Source: Romanomermis culicivorax
Taxonomy: Eukaryota > Nematoda > Enoplea > Mermithida > Mermithidae
Length of the DNA stretch: 64,000 nucleotides
Reading direction: 5' to 3'
NCBI GenBank assembly: GCA_963922205.1
Contig: CAWUHX010000214.1
Coordinates: forward strand, 310,001 to 374,000
Each line of letters starts with the position of its first letter. Within the stretch, counting starts at the first letter, position 1. The notes beneath the pieces are model-generated. The model was not told the origin of the DNA. It saw only the letters and a program-made list of their open reading frames with translations, and made no database searches. Positions 53,843-63,574 of the stretch are shown piece after piece. The position numbers were made by a program, and so were the translations under genes.

Positions 53843-55161
53843 TACGTCATCTGGCAAGAGTAAATCCATGCCCACCAGCTATACGGCAAAAAGTAGTAAA
53901 CCTGCAGGGAGCATTTTGGTAAAGCCCGATCTTGAATCGGAGGAAAAGTTGATCAAGAAGGTCAAACTGAATGTGGTGGTTAATAGACCCGAAAGGGAGC
54001 CACAGCAGTTTGTCACTCCTGGTCAATTAGCTGAAACTCTGATTGATTATTGGGAGTGGCAGCGGGAACAAAGGCGCCTGATTGGGCCCATCTCATTCGA
54101 AAATCCAGAGGTCGCCAATTATTTCGCCTTTGACCGCCAAGAGCGGCCCATTATTTACAGAATGGTCAATGATACCATGGCCGAGATCCATGAAAATTAC
54201 CGCCAACAGTTCGAAATGCAGGGCGGATTTATGTTTGACGGAGAACGCCTCCCCGAGGAAATTTGGGAATGGATTATTTTAGTTCTCATCCCCAGATGGC
54301 TTCAGGACTACGACCCTTCAGACATCTTTACGGCCATAAGGTATGTGACCTTAATGATATTTCTACAGTTGGACTTCGTGCCGATCACGCCGACGGCAAT
54401 TGGTAGGTGGTATGCCCAGGCGTGTTCATTTGCGAACAGACAACTAGTCCTTGAGGCCCAGGGAAACCGCGTAGACGATGTCTACATTGCAGCCTTTAAT
54501 CAGTACATCTTTATGGGCTCGCAGAGGTTAAACGAGATGGGTGTTAAGAAGAAGGCACCAGGTGATGACAGATCCCAAGCTGATAAATATCAGCGAACAG
54601 CTGCCAAGAGCCCAAGTAAGTTCAAGGTGCCTAGACTCCCTCCGGCTAAGAAACAACCGCCGATGATACAACCATCGTCTACTGCGACCAGCCAGAAATC
54701 GTATAGTGAGGCTGCTAGCACTTCCTATAAATGTCCCCTTTCTCGATCAAAATCAATATCATCAAAATCTCTCAATTCAATTTTCCGGACTCAAAAACCT
54801 CAGCGCAGCAGCTCCACTAGCAGTGGTCCAACACAAAGGCAGCAGGGGAGAGACGATATGTTCTCAAACCTGGCCCTGTACAGGGCTAGACCGGGGTATG
54901 ACCAAGGTCAAGCCAGAGGAGGCTTCAGAGGGCGCCCTCAGTGACCCTACAGAGGCCGAGGAACCTGGCAATACCAAGGTCAAGACCCGGAGGCCCAGTT
55001 CCATAATCCGAATTTCGAGCTGCTTGGTAGATGCGGCGGAAGCCAACAAGGCCGTAACAAAGGCCAGGATGGAGGTCAGACCCGAGGCCAACCAAGCCAG
55101 AGGGGATACTATCGAGGTAGACCTCGAGGAGGTTACCGAGGCGGCGGGCAGCAGCAGTAAT
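53820..55161 (+). pseudogene. gag-like capsid ORF with C-terminal RGG box
   Basis: Overlaps the preceding ORF by 23 nt in another frame, the layout of a frameshift-linked pair. Residues about 60-230 are a globular alpha-helical region with [42 protein letters not shown] and [19 protein letters not shown], plausible as a capsid domain. Then S/T/Q-rich linkers and [11 protein letters not shown] at 54942-54944, and in the same frame a further RGG/RGRP-rich tail (about 54945-55161) ending RGGYRGGGQQQ. RGG boxes bind RNA and replace the usual CCHC knuckle here. No exact family recognised. Confidence 0.6.
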
Positions 55162-57173
55162 TAGCCGCACAAATTTTGGCCCAAAAATTTATCTTTTCAC
55201 ATTTATTTTTATTAATTTCATAAAATATAAAATCCAAAAACACTAATAAAATCACAAAAATCCAAAAAAATCAAAAAACAAAAAATCCAAAAAAATCAAA
55301 AAACAAAAAATCCAAAAAAATTATTTAAATTTTGGTGCTGCTGGCCAACTAAAATTTTCTTCTTGACAAAACCGGTGCAAAACGCAACCGCAAAAACATT
55401 CTAAATTTTTGGCGACATTTTTTGCTCAATTTTTAGCACATTTTAATTTTGTGATATCCGTACATTCCGGTGTCGTCTTTTTGTATCGTAATATAATCTC
55501 GTATTTTAGTTTAATTTAGAAAAAAATAGAGATGCGGGAAATTGATTTGCATGCGGTTAGACCCATGGCCAACGAATTGCCACAGCAGGCAGACTGAGCG
55601 GCCAAGCCTGAAATCGACCACATTCGGCACTGACGTCACCGTCGTACTCCTTAGGGCAGGAGGTTATTCCACCAATGCCGAGGTCAAAATGGGGGTCACT
55701 TGCCAGTCATTGCGGCAAAGCCCTTGGTATTCCTTGTGTCCAACAACCAGCACAGGAGTCTGATTAGGACAGACTGTGAAACGGGAGTCCGAGTGAGACA
55801 AACTGTAAATCAGGAGTCAGCCAGAATAGTAGATTTTTTCTTTTTGATTAATTCTTTTAATACCGGGGTAACCCGGCCGAAAGTTTTTTTTCTACCTCCC
55901 ATAGGTCGGTTTCGACGCGCGAGGGATGTTGGGCACCCTGTTGATGGCAATTCGCATGGGGAAATCGACATGCAAATCGACAAAAATGGACGACCAGCGG
56001 CACAGACATTTGCATAGAAATGGAGCGCCAAAGAAAGACCAAAAAAGATATAGTGAAATCATTATTCACTACTATCATCTTTTTATGTTATTTTTCATAT
56101 AAACTGCTGGCGTCCATTAAAATATTTCCCAGCATATCAACTTTATTTGCATATTGTGAACTGTGGTGTAGCCACATTCTTTTTAGTGTTTCGCTGGAAT
56201 TATTGCTTAATACATTCGTTTTCTATTTAGATTGTTTGTATCGGCGAAGGCGGAGGGCCAGAGGCCCAGGCGCCAGCTTGCACCAAGTAAGCTTTGGGAA
56301 ACCCCTTACGGGTTATACCCAAGTAAGTTTATCCCTGAGGGGATTCCTTGTCTCAGCTAGGAGACTGCGGAGCTCCTTGGTGAGGCCCCACATTTAGAGT
56401 AAAGTTTATCTTTGTTGCTGTAGGTCGGGGATATTTGGACTGTTGCACTATCACCGAGGCTTAGCCAAGGGATTAGTTCTAACAGGTCAGATCAGACCCC
56501 AAGGCACCATCTTTTCTTACGACTCTTGAGGAAAGACCTGCACAACAGTTGCATTATATCTTATGGTGCATGACACCTTTATACACTGGCTAACTTTATC
56601 AATGTTGCATTTTATTGTATGACGATCTTTTACTATGTTATGAGGTCAAAAATGTACATAACTCCATTTGGGTCAGAAGGGCACATGTTGTTGCTCCGAG
56701 GTGTTCATTTGTGTTTTCTCTTGTTTTCCCCTGGTTACATTTATTTGTTCTTTCTTTGTTTTCTTTCCTTTCCTTGGTGTAATAAAGGTATGTTATTTCA
56801 TGAGAAAATTATACAGATAAGAGAATGGCGGTAAAAAGTTCAAAGCTGAGAAATGCTACGAGTGCAGTACTCGTGAGGGAATGGAAAACATAATGGAATT
56901 AAGACATGAAGTGCAAAATTTCAATAAACGGTGCCCCAGAAATGATGGCACCCCTAATAAATGGTGCATAAAATGAACCTATAAAACAGCTGCATTTATA
57001 CAAATTTTTATGGTACTTCATGATTACTGTGAGTGAATTCAAATTATCAGAAAATTACAGGTCAGTAATCAAGTTTTTCCCATTAGATACACAGCTACTG
57101 GTTCTCTTACTGTAGTATCGATCATCTATATCTTTTTGTGCGCACGCACGGCAGCAGCGGGCGAGCCAGGGTC
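55162..57173. other. no gene recognised; AT-rich tail and GC-rich stem-loop patch
   Basis: 55254-55321 holds about three copies of a 25-bp A-rich unit (ACAAAAAATCCAAAAAAATC). Around 56240-56400 there are short self-complementary GC-rich stretches (GGCCAGAGGCC and GGGAAACCCC). Short open frames (55542-56017) lack family features. Confidence 0.4.
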
Positions 57174-57860
57174 ACCGTTTTTTTTCCTCAAATAGGGTGT
57201 TTTGAGGAAAAAAATTCCCAAATGAGGAAAAAAATTTAGGGTATAGTTCCCATTGAGGAAAAAATTTTGGGGAATTCAAAACCGAAAAGATGTGTTTTGG
57301 CAGACTTAAAAGGGTCAAAATCTCAAAATTTTCTGGCGCTTCGCGCCGGTCATGGGTATAATCTTAACTATTTTCTATCAGGCGCGGCTGTTAGCATATC
57401 TACTTCGACTTACTAATTAATGCTCAACAGTTTCCATCAATCAAGTTAGCTCGCTTCATTTTCTAATCGTTAACAGTCCATTATGTGGCCCAAAATTGAC
57501 ATTTTTCATCAATTCTATCAATTTTTCTTCTCAATGCTTGGAAGTTTTTAAACGTTTGCAACCTGGACTTTTGCGTTTATTGAAAATGCAAATTGAAGAC
57601 ATCATTCTAGACTGCGAAACTTCTATTCATAAATATCTGTTGGAGAGATTTATTTTCTAGCATTTTAGAATATAAAAACCCGAAAATTTTTCCGGCGCTT
57701 CGTGCTGGAATGGGGAACAAATTACAGTTCATCAGTTTGATTTTTATTTATTTCTCAACGTTGTGAAGGTTCATTTTCCAGCGTTTTAGAAAGTTCAAAT
57801 CCAAAAAATTTTTCGGCACTCTGCGCTGGACCAAGAGCTAAAAAAATTAGATGATTCTAA
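57174..57860. mobile_element. element related to the filler of 12162-13136, inverted
   Basis: Starts with GTTTTTTTTCCTCAAATAG and TGAGGAAAAAA strings; 57330-57850 matches the complement of about 12520-13080, including three worn CCGGCGC..GCGCCGG hairpins (about 57335, 57690, 57813). Ends and target duplication not defined. Confidence 0.65.
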
Positions 57861-57979
57861 TCGGAACCATTAAAATGTCAATAGAGCGGATAAATTCCTG
57901 AGAACTCTATCGTTAACATGCTTTTTTTACCCTAAAATATTTTTTTTTACCCTAAAATATTAAGATTGGAAAAACGTCA

Positions 57980-58195
57980 ATTTATTTGCTGATCAAGTTA
58001 CTCATTTGCCATGAGGATCAACAGCCACTGGTGGCATCAACTTTGAATTTCTCCCATTTTAACTTATTTGCTGATCAAGTTATTTATTTGCCACAAGGAT
58101 CTACGGCTACTTGTGGCATCAACTTTGATTTACATCGATTTGAAAAATTATTGCCACAAGGATCCACAGCTACTTGTGGCATCAACTTTGATTTA
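57980..58195 (+). repeat. short tandem repeats at the 5' end of the LINE
   Basis: Three cores around TTGCCACAAGGATC (about 58005, 58087, 58149; periods 82 and 62 bp), each followed by CTTGTGGCATCAACTTTGA, directly upstream of ORF1. Tandem 5' repeats often serve as internal promoters of non-LTR retrotransposons. Confidence 0.7.
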
Positions 58196-58269
58196 TGTGG
58201 ATTTGAAAAATAAACATCGAATCGAACGTTCATATTTCTTCAACTACTTATTTTTTGGATTTATGTTAA

Positions 58270-58896
58270 ATGGCTGACAACAGCAATGAAGAAGACGGGG
58301 ATCAAGCCCCAATGCGTTTAGACGAAATTGGTCTGGTGGATAATAATACGCCGACCCTGCGAGAAATATACGAGTCCGAAAGTGGTAAAATTGGTTTTAT
58401 ATCTTTGAATAATGAAATTTTTAGGAAAAAGACATTAATTAATATTTGCATCGAACTCGAGACGAAAAATGCTAATGATATTTTGCCCAGTAATATATCC
58501 ATGCTAAATAACAACACATTAAAACTCCATTTCGAGACACCAGAAAAGCATGATCAAGCCGTAATGATGAAATATAATATATTCAACTTAAAAATAGAAG
58601 TAATCAAGCCACGCCTATCTCGATTTACAAAAATTCTAAACTTAGGACATTTATATGGTAATACCATACCCGAATATGTTAAACATTCTGAAGTAGAAAA
58701 TTGGCTAATGATTAAATTTCCTGGCTTTAAAATTGCTGAAGATAATAATACAAAATTTTTGCCAATCAAAGACTGCAAATTGATCCATTCAAATGTTTGC
58801 GCTATTAAAATCGAGATTACACCAGAAATTAAAATCCCCAGTGTTGTTTGGTTTCATGTTCACCCAATGATTAAACCTATTAAATTACAACTCTAA
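58270..58896 (+). CDS. non-LTR retrotransposon ORF1, N-terminal part
   Basis: 208 codons from ATG 58270 to TAA. Polar acidic N-terminus, then an alpha/beta region with LETKNANDILPSNIS and IEVIKPRLSRFTKILNLGHLYG, in keeping with the RNA-binding ORF1 domains of many LINEs, but I do not recognise a precise family. It is followed 22 nt later, in another frame, by a CCHC zinc knuckle, so ORF1 has been broken by a frame change near 58896-58918. The stretch from 58394 on is repeated exactly at 61041 onwards. Confidence 0.7.
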   Translation: MADNSNEEDGDQAPMRLDEIGLVDNNTPTLREIYESESGKIGFISLNNEIFRKKTLINICIELETKNANDILPSNISMLNNNTLKLHFETPEKHDQAVMMKYNIFNLKIEVIKPRLSRFTKILNLGHLYGNTIPEYVKHSEVENWLMIKFPGFKIAEDNNTKFLPIKDCKLIHSNVCAIKIEITPEIKIPSVVWFHVHPMIKPIKLQL

Positions 58897-58917
58897 TTTT
58901 ATGGCATGGAGACTTAA

Positions 58918-59241
58918 TGCCGAAAATGTATGCAGCCGGGCCACATGCCAAAAGATTGCAGTGTTACTTACGAAAATCTTCCTAAACCACGGACAAACAT
59001 CAAATCCTACGCATCTGTTACCACGACAACACAAGTACGTAATCCAACAACTTCAGAAAGTTCATCAATAGCAAGTGTAAACTCGGATTTACCAATTTCA
59101 AAAATTAATGTCGTAGAAAAACAAAACACGTCGATGAATAATTACCCCCATCTATTTAATTTCATGTTGATGTCGAAAAAAATGGGACTACATACCGTTT
59201 TATACCTACAAATGTATTTTGTTGAACCATTTCCCCCGTAA
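58918..59241 (+). pseudogene. LINE ORF1 middle part: CCHC zinc knuckle and linker
   Basis: CRKCMQPGHMPKDC (58918-58959) is a C-x2-C-x4-H-x4-C knuckle directly after a TAA (58915-58917). It is followed by a serine/threonine-rich linker of about 65 residues. The frame closes at 59241, where the NADAR domain continues in a different frame, so a second frame change lies at about 59205-59222. Confidence 0.75.
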
Positions 59242-59767
59242 ATTTACCATCCATGGTCAAACTTATAAGAGTACTGAACACTATCTATTTGCCCAAAAAG
59301 CCAGCGCAATGAATCTTCCAGAGAAAGAAAATCAAATTATTAATTGTGATAACGCAGCCATAGCGAAGCGACTTGGCGAACAATTTGATTGGAACAACAC
59401 AACAACACCTTGGGCCGAATTTGCTTCTAGGACATTGTACGAGGCAAATTGGTATAAATATTCCCAGTCAAAGCATTTACATCGTGCCTTATTTAATACG
59501 CTCAATTACGAATTAGTCCAAACAAACCCATTTGATCCATATTGGGGTATCGGTATACGAATGGATGATCCTCGTATTAACAAGCCCAATAATTGGGGAG
59601 CCAATAATTTCGGCAAAATTTTGATGAAGTTACGGGACAAGATGCGATGGAATGTTGATTTTCAAAAAGAAGCAGAGCCGTCAACTCGTTTTTTGAATGG
59701 GCAAGTTAAAAGAGGCCCAGAAGTTTTATCACCTGATGTAAATGATAGTAAGCAGCCTACAATCTAA
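59219..59767 (+). CDS. NADAR (YbiA-like) domain of the LINE ORF1
   Basis: About 182 codons. The NADAR family's motifs are all present: F-x-I-x-G-x-x-Y-K-S-T-E-H-Y-x-x-AQKA (about 59237-59312), A-K-R-L-G (about 59363), PWAEFASRTLYEANWYKYSQ (about 59409-59468), DPYWGIG (about 59536-59556) and NNWGANNFGKILMKLR (about 59588-59635). Known NADAR enzymes are N-glycosidases; E. coli YbiA acts on a riboflavin-pathway intermediate and others remove ADP-ribose from guanine. Here it lies between the zinc knuckle and the endonuclease ORF, so it is the C-terminal domain of ORF1. The key E of the TEHY motif is retained. Its role in the retrotransposon is unknown. Confidence 0.9.
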   Translation: MLNHFPRKFTIHGQTYKSTEHYLFAQKASAMNLPEKENQIINCDNAAIAKRLGEQFDWNNTTTPWAEFASRTLYEANWYKYSQSKHLHRALFNTLNYELVQTNPFDPYWGIGIRMDDPRINKPNNWGANNFGKILMKLRDKMRWNVDFQKEAEPSTRFLNGQVKRGPEVLSPDVNDSKQPTI

Positions 59768-59859
59768 GAATTCTGGTCAGAATTTTCTAACCCTGCATTG
59801 ATTCAAACTTTTTGACTTAGCTTTTTTATTTTTTTCCATTAACTGCTACGCGAGGGAAT

Positions 59860-60741
59860 ATGCTCAGAGTAGCGACTCTGAACTGTGCAGGGTTATTGAG
59901 GAATGATTTGAAACTGAGCAAAATTTATGAGCAAACAAAAGATATAGATATACTAGCTTTACAGGAAACACATTTTAAAATTAAAAAAGATTCATTCCTT
60001 TTTAAGTGTACTTTTGAGAAATATTTTGCTTATAAACTTTCTTCTGCTGACACAAACTGTACTGGTATAGCTTTGTTAGTTAACCATACTTGTAGACTGA
60101 AATTGAAGATAAAAGTTTTTGAAATGAAAGGCAGGGTACTAGCATATCTTGCAGAACTGGAAAAGAAAAAGTTTTATATTATGGTAATCTATGCTCCTGC
60201 AAAAGACTCTGATAGAGCAAATTTTTATGACAGTCTTTACAAAAAAATCAATGATTCCTTCAGGCATCACGATGAGGCAATCATCCTAAGTGACTTCAAT
60301 TTTACAGAGTGTGGTCTTCTTGACAGAGATTCATTCAGATTCAAAGAAGAAGAAAAAGGAAAAGAAGAGTTCGAGGCTGTGAAAAGTAAGCTGGGATTGT
60401 ATGATATTTTTCGACTAAACCATCCAAAGCTGAAAATTTTCACACATATTTCCAATGCTCATAAATCAGCTTCAAGAATTGATAGAATTTACACAACAAA
60501 ATTTTTGTCTGACTCTTTCAAGAACTACAGACTACTTGATCTAGGAATAAGTGATCACAAGCTCTTTATGGTAACTATCAAATTGAATTTTTTGCTAGTT
60601 ACATTTGGGCCTTCTTTTTGGAAAATGAATAGTAGTTATCTTAGTAAAAAAAATGAGATCATAAAGGAAGTTAGAAAGTCTTTTGAGAAAAATTTTGAAG
60701 ATCTTATAGACACTTCAGGCAAATCCTTAATTAATAAATAG
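59860..60741 (+). CDS. LINE ORF2, APE-type endonuclease, copy 1
   Basis: 293 codons. Apurinic-endonuclease-like domain: TLNCAG (N, residue about 8), LQETH (E, about 37), VIYAPA, ILSDFNF (D and N, about 145-150; most families have G before DFN), SRIDRIY (about 208-214) and SDHKLFMV (about 232). In full elements this domain continues into reverse transcriptase. Here the frame stops at 60741 with TAG and further coding remnants run to about 61040, where the duplicated segment begins again. It nicks target DNA to prime reverse transcription. Confidence 0.92.
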   Translation: MLRVATLNCAGLLRNDLKLSKIYEQTKDIDILALQETHFKIKKDSFLFKCTFEKYFAYKLSSADTNCTGIALLVNHTCRLKLKIKVFEMKGRVLAYLAELEKKKFYIMVIYAPAKDSDRANFYDSLYKKINDSFRHHDEAIILSDFNFTECGLLDRDSFRFKEEEKGKEEFEAVKSKLGLYDIFRLNHPKLKIFTHISNAHKSASRIDRIYTTKFLSDSFKNYRLLDLGISDHKLFMVTIKLNFLLVTFGPSFWKMNSSYLSKKNEIIKEVRKSFEKNFEDLIDTSGKSLINK

Positions 60742-60982
60742 GAAAATTTCAAAGTAAACATAAAGCAGGATTTTATATATCTCAAAAAGAAAATTGATAA
60801 GAAGAATTTTAAAATAAGGAAGAATTGTGAAAACAAAATGAATGAGATAAGAGGAAAATTGAAATGTAATAATCAGGATCTGGGATTAAGAAAATAATAT
60901 AGAAAAGTTAAGAATGAGTATAAAATAGTGATCAAAGGTCTAATTAATGAAAAGCTGAGTAAAACTCATTACCAAGACATTC

Positions 60983-61543
60983 TTGCTGATAGATGTTCAC
61001 TTGCAACTGCAAAAGTTTTGCAAAAAAGGTCTGCTGAGAGGTTTTATATCTTTGAATAATGAAATTTTTAGGAAAAAGACATTAATTAATATTTGCATCG
61101 AACTCGAGACGAAAAATGCTAATGATATTTTGCCCAGTAATATATCCATGCTAAATAACAACACATTAAAACTCCATTTCGAGACACCAGAAAAGCATGA
61201 TCAAGCCGTAATGATGAAATATAATATATTCAACTTAAAAATAGAAGTAATCAAGCCACGCCTATCTCGATTTACAAAAATTCTAAACTTAGGACATTTA
61301 TATGGTAATACCATACCCGAATATGTTAAACATTCTGAAGTAGAAAATTGGCTAATGATTAAATTTCCTGGCTTTAAAATTGCTGAAGATAATAATACAA
61401 AATTTTTGCCAATCAAAGACTGCAAATTGATCCATTCAAATGTTTGCGCTATTAAAATCGAGATTACACCAGAAATTAAAATCCCCAGTGTTGTTTGGTT
61501 TCATGTTCACCCAATGATTAAACCTATTAAATTACAACTCTAA
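60983..61543 (+). pseudogene. ORF1 part, second copy, fused to ORF2 sequence
   Basis: Same as ORF1 from 58394 on, but its first 19 codons come from the ORF2 region before the junction at 61040. The chimeric start is a by-product of the duplication. Confidence 0.85.
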
Positions 61544-61564
61544 TTTTATGGCATGGAGACTTAA

Positions 61565-62414
61565 TGCCGAAAATGTATGCAGCCGGGCCACATGCCAAAA
61601 GATTGCAGTGTTACTTACGAAAATCTTCCTAAACCACGGACAAACATCAAATCCTACGCATCTGTTACCACGACAACACAAGTACGTAATCCAACAACTT
61701 CAGAAAGTTCATCAATAGCAAGTGTAAACTCGGATTTACCAATTTCAAAAATTAATGTCGTAGAAAAACAAAACACGTCGATGAATAATTACCCCCATCT
61801 ATTTAATTTCATGTTGATGTCGAAAAAAATGGGACTACATACCGTTTTATACCTACAAATGTATTTTGTTGAACCATTTCCCCCGTAAATTTACCATCCA
61901 TGGTCAAACTTATAAGAGTACTGAACACTATCTATTTGCCCAAAAAGCCAGCGCAATGAATCTTCCAGAGAAAGAAAATCAAATTATTAATTGTGATAAC
62001 GCAGCCATAGCGAAGCGACTTGGCGAACAATTTGATTGGAACAACACAACAACACCTTGGGCCGAATTTGCTTCTAGGACATTGTACGAGGCAAATTGGT
62101 ATAAATATTCCCAGTCAAAGCATTTACATCGTGCCTTATTTAATACGCTCAATTACGAATTAGTCCAAACAAACCCATTTGATCCATATTGGGGTATCGG
62201 TATACGAATGGATGATCCTCGTATTAACAAGCCCAATAATTGGGGAGCCAATAATTTCGGCAAAATTTTGATGAAGTTACGGGACAAGATGCGATGGAAT
62301 GTTGATTTTCAAAAAGAAGCAGAGCCGTCAACTCGTTTTTTGAATGGGCAAGTTAAAAGAGGCCCAGAAGTTTTATCACCTGATGTAAATGATAGTAAGC
62401 AGCCTACAATCTAA
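61565..62414 (+). pseudogene. zinc knuckle and NADAR domain, second copy
   Basis: Exact repeat of 58918-59767: knuckle at 61565-61606, linker to 61888, NADAR 61866-62414 in another frame. The same two frame breaks are present, so they predate the duplication. Confidence 0.9.
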
Positions 62415-62506
62415 GAATTCTGGTCAGAATTTTCTAACCCTGCATTGATTCAAACTTTTTGACTTAGCTTTTTTATTTTTTTCCATTAACTGCTACGCGA
62501 GGGAAT

Positions 62507-63388
62507 ATGCTCAGAGTAGCGACTCTGAACTGTGCAGGGTTATTGAGGAATGATTTGAAACTGAGCAAAATTTATGAGCAAACAAAAGATATAGATATAC
62601 TAGCTTTACAGGAAACACATTTTAAAATTAAAAAAGATTCATTCCTTTTTAAGTGTACTTTTGAGAAATATTTTGCTTATAAACTTTCTTCTGCTGACAC
62701 AAACTGTACTGGTATAGCTTTGTTAGTTAACCATACTTGTAGACTGAAATTGAAGATAAAAGTTTTTGAAATGAAAGGCAGGGTACTAGCATATCTTGCA
62801 GAACTGGAAAAGAAAAAGTTTTATATTATGGTAATCTATGCTCCTGCAAAAGACTCTGATAGAGCAAATTTTTATGACAGTCTTTACAAAAAAATCAATG
62901 ATTCCTTCAGGCATCACGATGAGGCAATCATCCTAAGTGACTTCAATTTTACAGAGTGTGGTCTTCTTGACAGAGATTCATTCAGATTCAAAGAAGAAGA
63001 AAAAGGAAAAGAAGAGTTCGAGGCTGTGAAAAGTAAGCTGGGATTGTATGATATTTTTCGACTAAACCATCCAAAGCTGAAAATTTTCACACATATTTCC
63101 AATGCTCATAAATCAGCTTCAAGAATTGATAGAATTTACACAACAAAATTTTTGTCTGACTCTTTCAAGAACTACAGACTACTTGATCTAGGAATAAGTG
63201 ATCACAAGCTCTTTATGGTAACTATCAAATTGAATTTTTTGCTAGTTACATTTGGGCCTTCTTTTTGGAAAATGAATAGTAGTTATCTTAGTAAAAAAAA
63301 TGAGATCATAAAGGAAGTTAGAAAGTCTTTTGAGAAAAATTTTGAAGATCTTATAGACACTTCAGGCAAATCCTTAATTAATAAATAG
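62507..63388 (+). CDS. LINE ORF2, APE-type endonuclease, copy 2
   Basis: Identical to 59860-60741, with the same motifs and the same TAG end. Confidence 0.92.
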   Translation: MLRVATLNCAGLLRNDLKLSKIYEQTKDIDILALQETHFKIKKDSFLFKCTFEKYFAYKLSSADTNCTGIALLVNHTCRLKLKIKVFEMKGRVLAYLAELEKKKFYIMVIYAPAKDSDRANFYDSLYKKINDSFRHHDEAIILSDFNFTECGLLDRDSFRFKEEEKGKEEFEAVKSKLGLYDIFRLNHPKLKIFTHISNAHKSASRIDRIYTTKFLSDSFKNYRLLDLGISDHKLFMVTIKLNFLLVTFGPSFWKMNSSYLSKKNEIIKEVRKSFEKNFEDLIDTSGKSLINK

Positions 63389-63574
63389 GAAAATTTCAAA
63401 GTAAACATAAAGCAGGATTTTATATATCTCAAAAAGAAAATTGATAAGAAGAATTTTAAAATAAGGAAGAATTGTGAAAACAAAATGAATGAGATAAGAG
63501 GAAAATTGAAATGTAATAATCAGGATCTGGGATTAAGAAAATAATATAGAAAAGTTAAGAATGAGTATAAAATA

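Noticed and set aside
24349-54944. Frequent in-frame TGA codons in Polinton, hAT, gypsy and LINE genes, suggesting a genetic code with TGA as sense
   Set aside because: The intact FNTA gene, the protease and the ATPase use TGG for Trp and have no internal TGA; the exonuclease ORF ends in TGA. The stops also include TAG and TAA and come with frameshifts, so ordinary decay explains them.
55542-56397. Open frames 3' of the gag-like ORFs as an env or accessory gene
   Set aside because: No signal peptide followed by a membrane anchor, no cysteine pattern and no continuity; the GC-rich part is self-complementary and looks structural.
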